NCBI GenBank assembly: GCA_902363445.1
Contig: CABJAB010000005.1
Coordinates: forward strand, 360,669 to 424,668
DNA from: Lachnospiraceae bacterium
Lineage (GTDB): Bacteria > Bacillota > Clostridia > Lachnospirales > Lachnospiraceae
Length of the DNA stretch: 64,000 bases
Direction: 5' to 3'
A program made the translations under genes and the position numbers. The notes beneath the pieces were generated by a model that searched no databases, was not told the DNA's origin, and saw only the letters and a program-made list of their open reading frames with translations. Positions 1 to 8,013 of this stretch are shown here, one piece after another (positions within the stretch are counted from its first letter, which is position 1; every line of letters begins with the position of its first letter).

Positions 1-632
1 AGATGAAGGAAGGGATTAGCGTCGCTCTTGTGACTGATGCTGGAACTCCGGGAATATCAGATCCCGGCGAAGAACTGGTGAGGCAGTGTTATGAGGCGGG
101 TATCCCCCTCACATCACTTCCAGGCCCGGCTGCGTGCATAACGGCGCTGACCGTATCGGGGCTTTCCACCAGGCGCTTTTGTTTTGAAGCCTTTTTGCCC
201 TCTGATAAAAAGGAACGGAGAGAGATTCTGAAGGAATTGGAGAACGAAACCAGAACTATTATCCTTTATGAAGCGCCGCATCATCTTCTGAAAACTCTGG
301 AGGAGCTTTTGGAAGCATTGGGCGACCGGAAGATTTCCATTTGTAAGGAACTCACCAAGACCTTTGAGAAAGTGTTTCAGACGACTCTGAGCAATGCGGT
401 AAAACGCTTTGAAGCGGAGGTTCCCAGAGGGGAGCAGGTGCTGATCATTTCCGGAAAGAGCAGGACAGAGCTTAAAGAGGAAGCAGAAAGGGCCTGGGAG
501 AGCATGTCCCTGGAGGAGCATATGAATTATTATCTGCGCCAGGGAATAGAAAAAAAAGAGGCCATGCGGATGGTGGCCAAGGATCGGGGGATTTCCAGGC
601 GCGACGTATATCAGGGACTTTTGGAAGTCTGA
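1..632 (+). CDS. rsmI: 16S rRNA 2'-O-ribose methyltransferase RsmI, 5'-truncated by window edge
   Basis: C-terminal 209 or so residues of RsmI, which methylates the 2'-O of C1402 in 16S rRNA using S-adenosylmethionine. Visible are the SAM-binding TDAGTPGISDPG and SLPGPAA motifs of the tetrapyrrole-methylase fold and the YEAPHHL segment typical of RsmI; the C-terminal helical part ends in GISRRDVYQGLLEV. The true start lies left of the window, so the internal Met at base 3 is not the start. No convincing intrinsic terminator follows. Family assignment rests on motif recognition. Confidence 0.93.
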   Translation, partial: MKEGISVALVTDAGTPGISDPGEELVRQCYEAGIPLTSLPGPAACITALTVSGLSTRRFCFEAFLPSDKKERREILKELENETRTIILYEAPHHLLKTLEELLEALGDRKISICKELTKTFEKVFQTTLSNAVKRFEAEVPRGEQVLIISGKSRTELKEEAERAWESMSLEEHMNYYLRQGIEKKEAMRMVAKDRGISRRDVYQGLLEV

Positions 633-748
633 AAAATGAAATACATAATTGGAAGATGATGCCTTTCGACAGGAAATTACAATATAATCTTGTTATCGCA
701 CGGCCGATATGGTAAAGTATTTATGAGAAAATAATATCAATAAGGGTG

Positions 749-767
749 TTTTCCGGCGGCCGGAAAA
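749..767. promoter_or_regulatory. 19-bp perfect palindrome upstream of ferredoxin gene
   Basis: TTTTCCGGC, one central G, then GCCGGAAAA. It sits about 5 bases before the AGGAGG ribosome binding site of the ferredoxin gene. No T-run follows, so it is not a terminator. It could be an operator or a 5'-UTR hairpin; which is unknown. Confidence 0.45.
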
Positions 768-786
768 TGCGATAGGAGGAAGTATC

Positions 787-1173
787 ATGAAGAAGCTGAC
801 AATGAAAAAGGGCGGAGACTGCCACGCATGTCTGGAATGTGTAATCGCGTGTTCCCAGGCATTTTATAAAGTGTTTGACCCGGATAAGTCCTGCATCCAG
901 ATTACTGAAAAGAAAGGCGCCATTAAGCCTATGGTCTGTATCCAGTGCGGGAAATGTGCCAAAGCGTGTGAGCAGGGCGCTATCAAACAGAATGCCAAAG
1001 GAGTTTATATGATTGACAAAAAGCTCTGCGTCGGCTGCGGAAAGTGCGTGGAAGCATGTCCCTTCGGCGTAATGGTCATGCCGGCAGAAGCTTCCGCGCC
1101 TACGAAATGTATCGCCTGCGGCATCTGCGCCAAAGCATGCCCCATGGAGATCTTAGAAGTCGTAGAAAGCTGA
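787..1173 (+). CDS. Polyferredoxin, four [4Fe-4S] clusters (CooF/HydN-like)
   Basis: A 128-residue soluble electron carrier. Sixteen cysteines fall in four C-x2-C-x2-C-x3-C groups: CHACLECVIAC, CIQCGKCAKAC, CVGCGKCVEAC and CIACGICAKAC. That is enough for four cubane clusters, as in the HydN/CooF/HycB electron-transfer subunits. The start is fixed by AGGAGG six bases upstream. No partner oxidoreductase or hydrogenase is adjacent and the gene has its own terminator, so its redox partner cannot be named. Likely cytoplasmic, since no signal or membrane segment is seen. Confidence 0.88.
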   Translation: MKKLTMKKGGDCHACLECVIACSQAFYKVFDPDKSCIQITEKKGAIKPMVCIQCGKCAKACEQGAIKQNAKGVYMIDKKLCVGCGKCVEACPFGVMVMPAEASAPTKCIACGICAKACPMEILEVVES

Positions 1174-1202
1174 TTCTATACATAATTATCATTGGAACGA
1201 GC

Positions 1203-1239
1203 ACGGCCCGCTGCTTTATGCACGCGGGCCGTTTCTATT
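1203..1239 (+). terminator. Rho-independent terminator after ferredoxin gene
   Basis: Stem ACGGCCCGC / GCGGGCCGT (9 bp) with a 12-base loop, followed by TTCTATT. It lies 30 bases after the ferredoxin stop and directly before large repeat copy A. Confidence 0.8.
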
Positions 1240-1240
1240 A

Positions 1241-1966
1241 GGTATGATATAAGATACTTTTGGAATCATTTTTAAATAGTTCCAATAAAACTCCAGTTTA
1301 ACACTGGCAGAAGTTCCGGACCGTCACGATTTCGGTTCGCTGGCGATGCAGGGGCTGCTTTATCCCCGCTCCAGCAGTACCGCTCACATGTCGACAGGAG
1401 TTCTTTATGATTTCCTGTCTCCTGTTCGCTCAGAAACGGAATCGGTATTTCCGTTTCTGCCTCCCTCCACTTGGGGAACACCGGCCGCTGCCCTGCGGCG
1501 CTCGCCTTTAGGCCGGTCCGGAATCATTCTGCCGGTGTCCTGCCTGCTGCGCTGTTCTGGATGATCTCCGTTCCATTGATTCCAAAAAAGAATCAGATTC
1601 CCACACGGCCCGCGCGCCTTACGGCAGCGGGCTGCGGTGGACCGCACCAATGCTTTTAAAACAAATGGGAGCTTATTTCGGTGCGGGAAGAAGAGCAAGA
1701 GGAACGATCCAATTCCATCGTAAGGCGAGCGCCGTCAGGGCGTTAGCAGGATCTTCCCGGCCGCAGGAAGGTAAAAACCGAATATCATGCAGGTTTTTAT
1801 TGGAATCTGACATGGAAAAATATCGATTTATCCATGTCAGTTGGAAAGGACCGACTGGAGGCCGTAAAGATGCTGGTTACGGCTGTCAGCGAGCCGCCTG
1901 GATGGAATCGGATTTCCTCTTGTTTTGTAAATCAAACAAAGAAAACATGTTTGAAAGGTATTCAAA
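1241..1966. repeat. Large modular structured repeat, copy A (full length)
   Basis: Non-coding block of about 0.7 kb that recurs at 45.21-45.90 kb (copy C, full length) and 21.94-22.25 kb (copy B, shortened). Bases 1785-1864 are identical to 45756-45835. Internal hairpins include CAGAAACGGA/TCCGTTTCTG (1431-1459) and CTGACATGGA/TCCATGTCAG (1807-1840). A long closing stem joins 1696-1719 to 1901-1922. Several frames are open across it on both strands, but they overlap each other, lack ribosome binding sites and resemble no protein family I know, so I treat them as accidental. It lies between convergent genes. It could be a structured RNA or a non-autonomous mobile element. Confidence 0.8.
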
Positions 1967-2033
1967 GGTATACCTTGTCGCACGAAGTGCGCCCGCCTGG
2001 AGGGCATGTATTAAGGGATGCCCTTTGGTATAT
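1967..2033 (+). repeat. Short palindromic (REP-like) repeat, copy 1
   Basis: About 65 bp starting with GGTATACC and ending with GGTATA, containing the hairpin CGCAC-GAA-GTGCG and the stem AGGGCAT/ATGCCCT. Related copies are at 22247-22312 (opposite orientation), 41537-41592 (partial) and 45150-45217. It abuts large repeat copy A and ends right at the stop of the convergent IclR gene, so it may also serve as that gene's terminator. Confidence 0.75.
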
Positions 2034-2804
2034 TTATATGGACAGTTTTCCTTTTATCTCGCCTGCGGATTCCAGCAGGCATTTTTTTATGTACTCAAAG
2101 TTTTCTTTATTCCGATATTCTTCGATATATCCTGTTACGCCAATGGCTGCGGTGCACTGGCCGTCACCGTCAAAAACAGGTACTGCCATACATCCAATCC
2201 CAATGGTAAACTCTTCATCGTCCATTCCAAAACCGCGTTTCTTTGTTAATTCCAGTTCCCTTTTAAAGGCTTCCGTTTCGTCAATGGTATGAACGGTTCT
2301 TTTGTGAAGCAGGATTCCCGACAAATATTGATTGATCAGCTCCTCCGGCTGGTTGGCCAAAATGACCTTTGCACCGGCGCTGGCGTTGACTTCAAGGGGC
2401 ATATAGAGCTGAGCGATGATATTCAGCTCTGCCGTAGAAAGTACCTGTTCAATATAGATAAACTGCCCGTTTTGAAATACGGCGTATTGGGCGGTCTGGT
2501 TTGTCTTGGCGGTGAGCTCCTGCATCACCGGTTTGATGACATCCTTCTGGTCGAGGCGGCTCCGGTATTCGGTCACCAGCTGGAAGGGCTTGTGCCCTAT
2601 GGTATAACGGACCGGGTTCCCTTCTAATACCGTCACATATTCCCGTCTGGCCAGGTTTTTCATGATGCGGAACAAGGAAGCCGTAGGGATATCCAGTTCC
2701 TTGGAAAGATCGCTGAGAGACTTCGGCGCCGTACCGGAAAATAATGCCTCTATTACATTTAAAGCCCGCATTACCGCCGGCACAATCACTATTTCATCGG
2801 ACAA
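2034..2804 (-). CDS. IclR-family transcriptional regulator
   Basis: A 256-residue regulator. The N-terminal winged helix-turn-helix spans about residues 8-65 (AVMRALNVIEALF, then a recognition helix with TASLFRIMKNL). The C-terminal IclR effector domain covers about residues 80-250, with the GIGCMAVPVFDGDGQ and AIGVTGY segments usual for the family. The start is TTG, preceded by AGGAGG. IclR proteins bind small catabolic ligands; no divergent metabolic operon is next to it (the neighbour is a HAD phosphatase on the same strand), so the ligand and targets are unknown. Single-gene transcription unit. Confidence 0.9.
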   Translation of the reverse strand: MSDEIVIVPAVMRALNVIEALFSGTAPKSLSDLSKELDIPTASLFRIMKNLARREYVTVLEGNPVRYTIGHKPFQLVTEYRSRLDQKDVIKPVMQELTAKTNQTAQYAVFQNGQFIYIEQVLSTAELNIIAQLYMPLEVNASAGAKVILANQPEELINQYLSGILLHKRTVHTIDETEAFKRELELTKKRGFGMDDEEFTIGIGCMAVPVFDGDGQCTAAIGVTGYIEEYRNKENFEYIKKCLLESAGEIKGKLSI

Positions 2805-2912
2805 TTACTTTTTCCTCCTGTTAGTCGTTTCAATTATATATACAATTCTATCATATTCCCTTTAAACATGTAACCGTTTCCAAAAGAAAAAGAATCTCAA
2901 TTCGTTTTTAAA

Positions 2913-3716
2913 TTATGGAAACATATGATTAATGGCCTGCAGCAGTCCTTCATGGTCGTGGTCGCCGGTCACGCCGGACGCCATCCGTTTTACTTCCTCT
3001 GGAGCATTGCCCATGGCGATTCCGCATCCCACTGACTGGAGCATATCCACATCATTATAGTTGTCCCCAAATGCGGCGGCGTTTTGTGGAGAAATCCCCA
3101 GCTTTTTACAAAGGGCGTGGACGGCCCTCGATTTGGAAGCTCGTCCGTCCATGATTTCCAAAAGAGTATGGAAAGATTTGTAAATGGTGCATTGAGGAAA
3201 TTCTGCTTTCAGATGGCCGGCAATCTGGTCGAGAAGACCGGAAGGTCCAAAGCACATGAGCTTATGAACTGGGTCCTCCGGATTGAGAAGGGTCTCCATA
3301 GTGCCGGTCATAGAGGCGACCTGGGTGACTTCTTCTTCCCGGCGGATGATGGGATGAAGGCTGTCTCTGGTGATCCACTTGTCGTAGGAATAAGCGCAGA
3401 AACAATAGGAATCCGTGTCCAGAGGGACATGTTTTTCAATCTCTGCCGCCAGAGACAGAGAGAGGCCGGTGCTGCTGAGCGCGTTTCTGTCCTTATCTAA
3501 GATCAGAGCGCCTCCGTAGCTTATGATGGGGGCATGAATGCCCAGTTCCTCCTGAATCGGATAAATGGCGGCGGGCATCCTGGCGGATACCAGCACAAAA
3601 GGAATTCTATTTCCGTGAAGCGTCCGGATCTTTTCTTTCGTATCAGGCGTGATCTGATGGCTGCTGTTGAGCAGAGTGCCGTCAATATCACAGAAGACAG
3701 CCTGAAATGCACACAT
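2913..3716 (-). CDS. Cof-type HAD-IIB phosphatase
   Basis: A 267-residue haloacid-dehalogenase superfamily hydrolase, probably acting on sugar phosphates or similar metabolites. Motif I is FCDIDGTLL with nucleophile Asp10 and acid Asp12; motif II lies near FVLVSAR; motif III/IV is seen in GDNYNDVDML near the C terminus, after the IIB cap. The HTLLEIMDGRASKS segment is typical of Cof proteins. Substrate cannot be predicted. Start supported by a GGAGGGATT-type ribosome binding site. Confidence 0.9.
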   Translation of the reverse strand: MCAFQAVFCDIDGTLLNSSHQITPDTKEKIRTLHGNRIPFVLVSARMPAAIYPIQEELGIHAPIISYGGALILDKDRNALSSTGLSLSLAAEIEKHVPLDTDSYCFCAYSYDKWITRDSLHPIIRREEEVTQVASMTGTMETLLNPEDPVHKLMCFGPSGLLDQIAGHLKAEFPQCTIYKSFHTLLEIMDGRASKSRAVHALCKKLGISPQNAAAFGDNYNDVDMLQSVGCGIAMGNAPEEVKRMASGVTGDHDHEGLLQAINHMFP

Positions 3717-3826
3717 AGATAATCCCTCCTAAAGGTATATATGAAATTATAAGCTTCCACCGATGGTCAGTCAAGGGGATTCAGGCGCGCAGGCGTTTCA
3801 TGCTGGATAGCAGCTTATCCCCGTGC

Positions 3827-3832
3827 TATAAT
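3827..3832 (+). promoter_or_regulatory. Candidate -10 box for the aroE-like gene
   Basis: TATAAT about 25 bases before the start codon; the -35 region 17 bases upstream (TGGATA) is a poor match. Weak evidence only. Confidence 0.35.
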
Positions 3833-3856
3833 AAAGAAAGACAGGAGGTAATCAAT

Positions 3857-4711
3857 ATGAGTAAAAATTATCGTGCGGAATTGGTAGGAGCATTTGGAAA
3901 TCCCATTGACGAGAATCCGACGGGGGTGATGGAGGAGGCAGCCTTTGCGGCGAAGGGCCTGAATTTCCGATATCTGACAGTGAAGGTGGAAAAAGAGGAC
4001 CTTGAAGCGGCCATGAACGGGGTGAAAGCTTTTCAGATGAAAGGGATCAACCTGACGATTCCCCATAAGGTGAAGGTGTTGGAATACCTGGATGAGCTTT
4101 CCGAAGCCGCCCGCATCATCGGAGCCGTGAATATGGTGGTGAATAAGGATGGGAAGCTGTGGGGAGAGAACACGGATGGGAAAGGTTTTCTGATTTCCCT
4201 GAAAAATGAAGAAGTATCGGTGGATGGAAAGAATGTGGTCATTTTGGGAGCAGGAGGCGCTGCGAAGGCGATCGGTGTAGAGTGCGCGCTCGCAGGAGCA
4301 AAGAGGATCACCGTCGTGAACCGCAGCCGGGAAAGAGGACAGGACCTGGCGGATCTGATCGCGGAAAAGACTTCTGCGGATTCCCAATACGTGTCCTGGG
4401 ACGATTCCTATAGGGTGGGACCGGATACGGATATCCTGATCAACGCCACCTGTATCGGTCTTTATCCTGACGTGGACAAAAAACCGGATGTGGATTATGA
4501 TACGATAACGCCGTCCATGGTGGTCAGCGACGTGGTATTTAATGATCCGAATACGCTGTTTTTACAGGAAGCGGCGAAAAGAGGGGCTCATACGGTCAAC
4601 GGACTGGGGATGCTGGTAAATCAGGGAGCCCTTAATTTTACTCTTTGGACAGGAGAAGAGGCGCCGCTGGATGTCATGACCGACACTCTTAAAAAGGAAT
4701 TCGGATTATAG
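3857..4711 (+). CDS. Shikimate dehydrogenase family protein (AroE-like, altered substrate motif)
   Basis: A 284-residue NAD(P)-dependent dehydrogenase of the AroE/YdiB superfamily. The catalytic Lys in NLTIPHK and the NTDGKGF Asp are present, and the Rossmann nucleotide loop is GAGGAAK. The substrate-side motif is unusual: the family norm GxPixHSxSPxxHN is replaced by GNPIDENPTGVMEE, so the Ser-x-Ser that grips the shikimate carboxylate is Asn-x-Thr. The true start is this Met, preceded by AGGAGG, not an upstream in-frame Met at 3800. Monocistronic. It may be a paralogue acting on a quinate- or aminoshikimate-like or other substrate. Confidence 0.82.
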   Translation: MSKNYRAELVGAFGNPIDENPTGVMEEAAFAAKGLNFRYLTVKVEKEDLEAAMNGVKAFQMKGINLTIPHKVKVLEYLDELSEAARIIGAVNMVVNKDGKLWGENTDGKGFLISLKNEEVSVDGKNVVILGAGGAAKAIGVECALAGAKRITVVNRSRERGQDLADLIAEKTSADSQYVSWDDSYRVGPDTDILINATCIGLYPDVDKKPDVDYDTITPSMVVSDVVFNDPNTLFLQEAAKRGAHTVNGLGMLVNQGALNFTLWTGEEAPLDVMTDTLKKEFGL

Positions 4712-4726
4712 AAAATTAAAATCTGC

Positions 4727-4783
4727 TTGACAAATCCCGGACCATCCCATATACTTTTGTAGTAAAATAGTTTGATATTCAAA
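4727..4783 (+). promoter_or_regulatory. fab operon promoter with FabT-like operator
   Basis: TTGACA (4727-4732), a 17-base spacer, then TATACT (4750-4755). Just downstream, 4771-4783 reads TTTGATATTCAAA, an inverted repeat matching the FabT box of streptococcal fatty-acid operons. Its position just after the expected transcription start fits repression by FabT bound to acyl-ACP. A FabT homologue is encoded at 44648-45094. Confidence 0.8.
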
Positions 4784-4804
4784 TAATAAGGACATAAAAA
4801 CATT

Positions 4805-5785
4805 ATGGCGGCTAGGATTATCGGCACCGGAAGCTACGTTCCGGACAGAATAATAACAAATGATGATTTGGCAGAGATGGTGGATACCAGCGACGCCTGG
4901 ATCGCAGAGCGGACGGGAATCCGTTCGCGCAGGATAACAGAGACGGGTACAACAGACATGGCGGTCCAGGCGGCCAAAAATGCCATGGAAAATGCCGGGC
5001 TGCCGTCGGAGGAGCTGGAACTGATCATTGTGGGGACTTCCACCGGCGACTGCCTGTTTCCCAATACAGCCTGTGAGGTACAGGCTGCCCTGGGAGCGGA
5101 AAAAGCCGTTTGTTTTGACCTGAGCGCCGCTTGTTCCGGGTTTTTGTTTTCTCTGAATACCGCTAAGGTCTATCTGGAGTCCGGTGCATACAGGACTGCT
5201 CTGGTCGTCGGTGCGGATACTCTTTCTAAAACAGTGGATTGGAGTGACAGAAGCACATGTATTCTGTTTGGAGACGGTGCGGGGGCCGCGGTACTTTCCA
5301 GTGCAGCAGATGAGCAGGCTCCATGGAACCGGGGAGTTGGGGATTTTATCATGGGATCCGACGGAAGCCGGGGAGAATGCCTTGCCTGCCGCTCTACAGA
5401 GCTTTGCAGTCCCTTTGTGGAAGAAAAAAAGACTTCTGGGTTCATGACCATGAACGGACAGGAGGTCTTTCGCTTTGCTGTGAAGACGGTGCCAAGATCC
5501 ATAGAAGAGGTGCTGAAAAAAGCGGGAGTATCCCCGGATGACGTAAAATATTTTATTCTCCATCAGGCAAATGAAAGGATTATTGCATCTGTGGCGAAAA
5601 GAATGAAGCAGGATACCGCTAAATTTCCCATGAACCTGGCTCAGTATGGGAATACATCAGGAGCCAGCATCCCGGTGCTGCTGGATGAGATAAACAGAAA
5701 AGGGCTCCTGAAGCAGGGTGATAAGCTGGTAATATCAGGATTCGGGGCAGGACTCACTTGGGGAGCGACGCTGGTCGTCTGGTAA
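4805..5785 (+). CDS. fabH: 3-oxoacyl-ACP synthase III
   Basis: A 326-residue condensing enzyme that starts each fatty-acid chain by joining an acyl-CoA primer to malonyl-ACP. Catalytic Cys110 sits in DLSAACSGF; the His and Asn of the triad are in ILHQAN and YGNTSGAS. Length matches the family. First gene of the fab/acc operon, directly downstream of the FabT-box promoter. The Shine-Dalgarno (AAGG) is weak. Confidence 0.96.
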   Translation: MAARIIGTGSYVPDRIITNDDLAEMVDTSDAWIAERTGIRSRRITETGTTDMAVQAAKNAMENAGLPSEELELIIVGTSTGDCLFPNTACEVQAALGAEKAVCFDLSAACSGFLFSLNTAKVYLESGAYRTALVVGADTLSKTVDWSDRSTCILFGDGAGAAVLSSAADEQAPWNRGVGDFIMGSDGSRGECLACRSTELCSPFVEEKKTSGFMTMNGQEVFRFAVKTVPRSIEEVLKKAGVSPDDVKYFILHQANERIIASVAKRMKQDTAKFPMNLAQYGNTSGASIPVLLDEINRKGLLKQGDKLVISGFGAGLTWGATLVVW

Positions 5786-5868
5786 CGAGTATAAGCGCGG
5801 GCGGCAGAGCCGTCTCCGGCTTGTATATAGATAAAGTAAAAATGTCAGATATGAAGGAGAACATAGTC

Positions 5869-6102
5869 ATGTTGGAAAAAATGAAAGAGATTATCGCACA
5901 GCAGCTGAACGCAGAGGCAGAAGAGATCACAGAAGCTACGTCTTTTAAGGATGATCTGGGGGCAGATTCCCTGGATCTGTTTGAACTGGTCATGTCCCTG
6001 GAAGAGGAATACGGTGTGGAGATTCCTTCAGAGGACCTGGAAAGCCTTACCACTGTGGGCGCGGTCATGGAATATTTAAAAGCAAAAGGCGTGGATGCAT
6101 AA
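5869..6102 (+). CDS. acpP: Acyl carrier protein
   Basis: A 77-residue acidic carrier holding growing acyl chains on a phosphopantetheine arm. The attachment site is Ser34 in GADSLDLFEL. The start used is the Met after AAGGAGA (8-base spacing); upstream in-frame Met codons would add an unlikely basic extension. Lies between fabH and fabK, as in other Firmicutes FAS-II operons. Confidence 0.95.
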   Translation: MLEKMKEIIAQQLNAEAEEITEATSFKDDLGADSLDLFELVMSLEEEYGVEIPSEDLESLTTVGAVMEYLKAKGVDA

Positions 6103-6147
6103 AGCCTGCAAAAGTTTTAAACGGGAAGGAAAACAGGAAAGGGACAG

Positions 6148-7095
6148 ATGCTCATGAAGACGAGAATTACAGAGCTTTTAGGGATTGAACATCCGGTCAT
6201 CCAGGGCGGTATGGCCTGGGTGGCAGAACATAATCTGGCGGCCGGCGTATCGGAGGCCGGCGGTCTGGGCCTGATCGGCGCTGCCAGCGCCCCCGCGGAA
6301 TGGGTACAGGGAGAAATCCGCAAAGCCAAGAAACAGACAAAGAAGCCGTTTGGCGTGAATATCATGCTGCTCAGTCCCCACGCGGATGCCGTGGCGCGGA
6401 TAATCGTGGAAGAAGGGGTCAAGGTGGTCACCACCGGCGCCGGGAATCCTGAGAAATATCTGGAGATGTGGAAGGAAGCCGGGGTAAAGGTAATACCCGT
6501 AGTGGCATCTGTAGCGCTGGCAAAGAGGATGGAGCGCTGCGGCGTCGATGCCGTGGTGGCGGAGGGATGCGAATCCGGGGGTCATATCGGTGAGCTGACG
6601 ACTATGGCGCTGGTTCCTCAGATTACGGACGCGGTTTCGATTCCTGTCATCGGCGCCGGCGGCGTGGGCGACGGCAGAGGGATGGCGGCCATGTTTATGC
6701 TGGGCGCTGAGGCGGTACAGATTGGAACACGTTTCGTAGTGTCTCACGAATCCATCGTTCATGACAATTACAAAAAGAAGATTCTATCTTCTAAAGATAT
6801 CGACAGTGTGGTGACAGGAAGAAGCACAGGACATCCGGTCCGTGCGATCCGCAATAAAATGACAAGAGAGTACATAAAGCTGGAAAACAGTGGCGCGACC
6901 TTTGAAGAGCTGGAATATTTGACCCTGGGAGGGCTGAGAAAAGCCGTCATGGATGGGGATGTGTCGGAAGGAAGCGTAATGGCAGGCCAGATTGCGGGGC
7001 TGATCCACAAAGAACAGTCATGCCGGGAAATTATAGAGGAGCTGATGACGCAGACGGAGGCTCTGTTCAGGAGAAGTAATACATGGGTAAGATAG
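6148..7095 (+). CDS. fabK: Enoyl-ACP reductase II (FMN-dependent)
   Basis: A 315-residue flavoprotein that reduces trans-2-enoyl-ACP in the last step of each elongation round, using NAD(P)H and FMN. TIM-barrel motifs are HPVIQGGMAWVA at the N terminus, the EGCESGGHIG loop with the catalytic His region, and the phosphate-binding GAGGVGDGRG and GAEAVQIGTRF. No FabI or FabL is seen in the window, so this is probably the operon's enoyl reductase; FabK-type enzymes are insensitive to triclosan. Two Met codons six bases apart (6148, 6154) could start it. Overlaps fabD by 13 bases. Confidence 0.94.
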   Translation: MLMKTRITELLGIEHPVIQGGMAWVAEHNLAAGVSEAGGLGLIGAASAPAEWVQGEIRKAKKQTKKPFGVNIMLLSPHADAVARIIVEEGVKVVTTGAGNPEKYLEMWKEAGVKVIPVVASVALAKRMERCGVDAVVAEGCESGGHIGELTTMALVPQITDAVSIPVIGAGGVGDGRGMAAMFMLGAEAVQIGTRFVVSHESIVHDNYKKKILSSKDIDSVVTGRSTGHPVRAIRNKMTREYIKLENSGATFEELEYLTLGGLRKAVMDGDVSEGSVMAGQIAGLIHKEQSCREIIEELMTQTEALFRRSNTWVR

Positions 7096-8012
7096 CATAC
7101 GTGTTTCCCGGACAGGGCGCTCAGAAAGCCGGGATGGGAAAAGATTTCTATGAAAATAGCCCGGCCGCGGCGAAAGTGTTTGAACGGGCGGGAGATATCC
7201 TCTCCCTGGATATGAAGGCGCTTTGCTTTGAACAGAATGAAAGATTGGATATCACAGAATATACACAGGCGGCTATGGTGACGACGAGCTTGTCTATGCT
7301 GGAGGCGATGAAGGACCGCGGCCTGCGGGGACCGGATGTGACGGCGGGCTTAAGCCTTGGAGAATATTGTGCCATGGCGGCGGCGGGTGTCATGAGCGGC
7401 GAGGATGCCATCAGGATTGTGCGCCGGAGGGGAATCCTCATGCAAGAGGCAGTACCCGCCGGGCAGGGGGCCATGGCGGCGGTTCTGGCCATGAAAGCGG
7501 AAGATATCGAACATATCCTGGAGAATATGGAAGAAGTACAGATTGCCAATTATAACTGTCCCGGACAGACCGTGATCTCCGGGAAGACAGAAGCGGTGGA
7601 GAGGGCGTGCGCCGCTTTACAGGAGGCCGGGGCGAGACGGACGGTGAAACTGAACGTCAGCGGGCCTTTTCATTCGTCACTTCTCAGGGACGCCGGTGAA
7701 AAGCTTTATGAGGCGCTGACGCCGGTGAACCTTATGGAGCATGAAATCCCTTATGTATCCAATGTAACGGCGGAATATGTGACGGGAACAGAGAACGTAA
7801 AGAATCTTCTGAAAAGACAGGTATTTTCACCGGTAAAATGGCAGCAGAGCGTGGAAACTATGCTCTCATCCGGAGTGGATACATTTGTGGAGATTGGGCC
7901 GGGAAAGACACTCAGTTCTTTCATTAAAAAGATACGCCGGGATGCGGCGGTCTATAATGTAGAGGTCTGGGGAGATCTTGATAAGCTGGAAACAGTGCTT
8001 GGGAGGAATTGA
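7083..8012 (+). CDS. fabD: Malonyl-CoA:ACP transacylase
   Basis: A 309-residue enzyme that moves malonyl groups from CoA to ACP. N-terminal FPGQGAQ; nucleophile Ser91 in GLSLGEY; catalytic His in [10 protein letters not shown] near residue 200. Translationally coupled to fabK by overlap and followed one base later by fabG. Confidence 0.95.
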   Translation: MGKIAYVFPGQGAQKAGMGKDFYENSPAAAKVFERAGDILSLDMKALCFEQNERLDITEYTQAAMVTTSLSMLEAMKDRGLRGPDVTAGLSLGEYCAMAAAGVMSGEDAIRIVRRRGILMQEAVPAGQGAMAAVLAMKAEDIEHILENMEEVQIANYNCPGQTVISGKTEAVERACAALQEAGARRTVKLNVSGPFHSSLLRDAGEKLYEALTPVNLMEHEIPYVSNVTAEYVTGTENVKNLLKRQVFSPVKWQQSVETMLSSGVDTFVEIGPGKTLSSFIKKIRRDAAVYNVEVWGDLDKLETVLGRN

Positions 8013-8013
8013 A

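Noticed and set aside
1241..1966. Group II intron or ROOL/OLE-type RNA as identity of the large repeat
   Set aside because: No domain V-like GAGC...GUUC hairpin, no intron-encoded protein, and I cannot recall a matching consensus for OLE or ROOL. Left as unassigned rather than named.
1346..2292. Several overlapping open frames of 62-199 codons across repeat A, with similar frames in copies B and C
   Set aside because: They recur only because the repeat recurs. They overlap in many frames on both strands, lack ribosome binding sites, and have Arg/Trp/Cys-rich composition unlike real proteins. Hairpins explain the conservation better.
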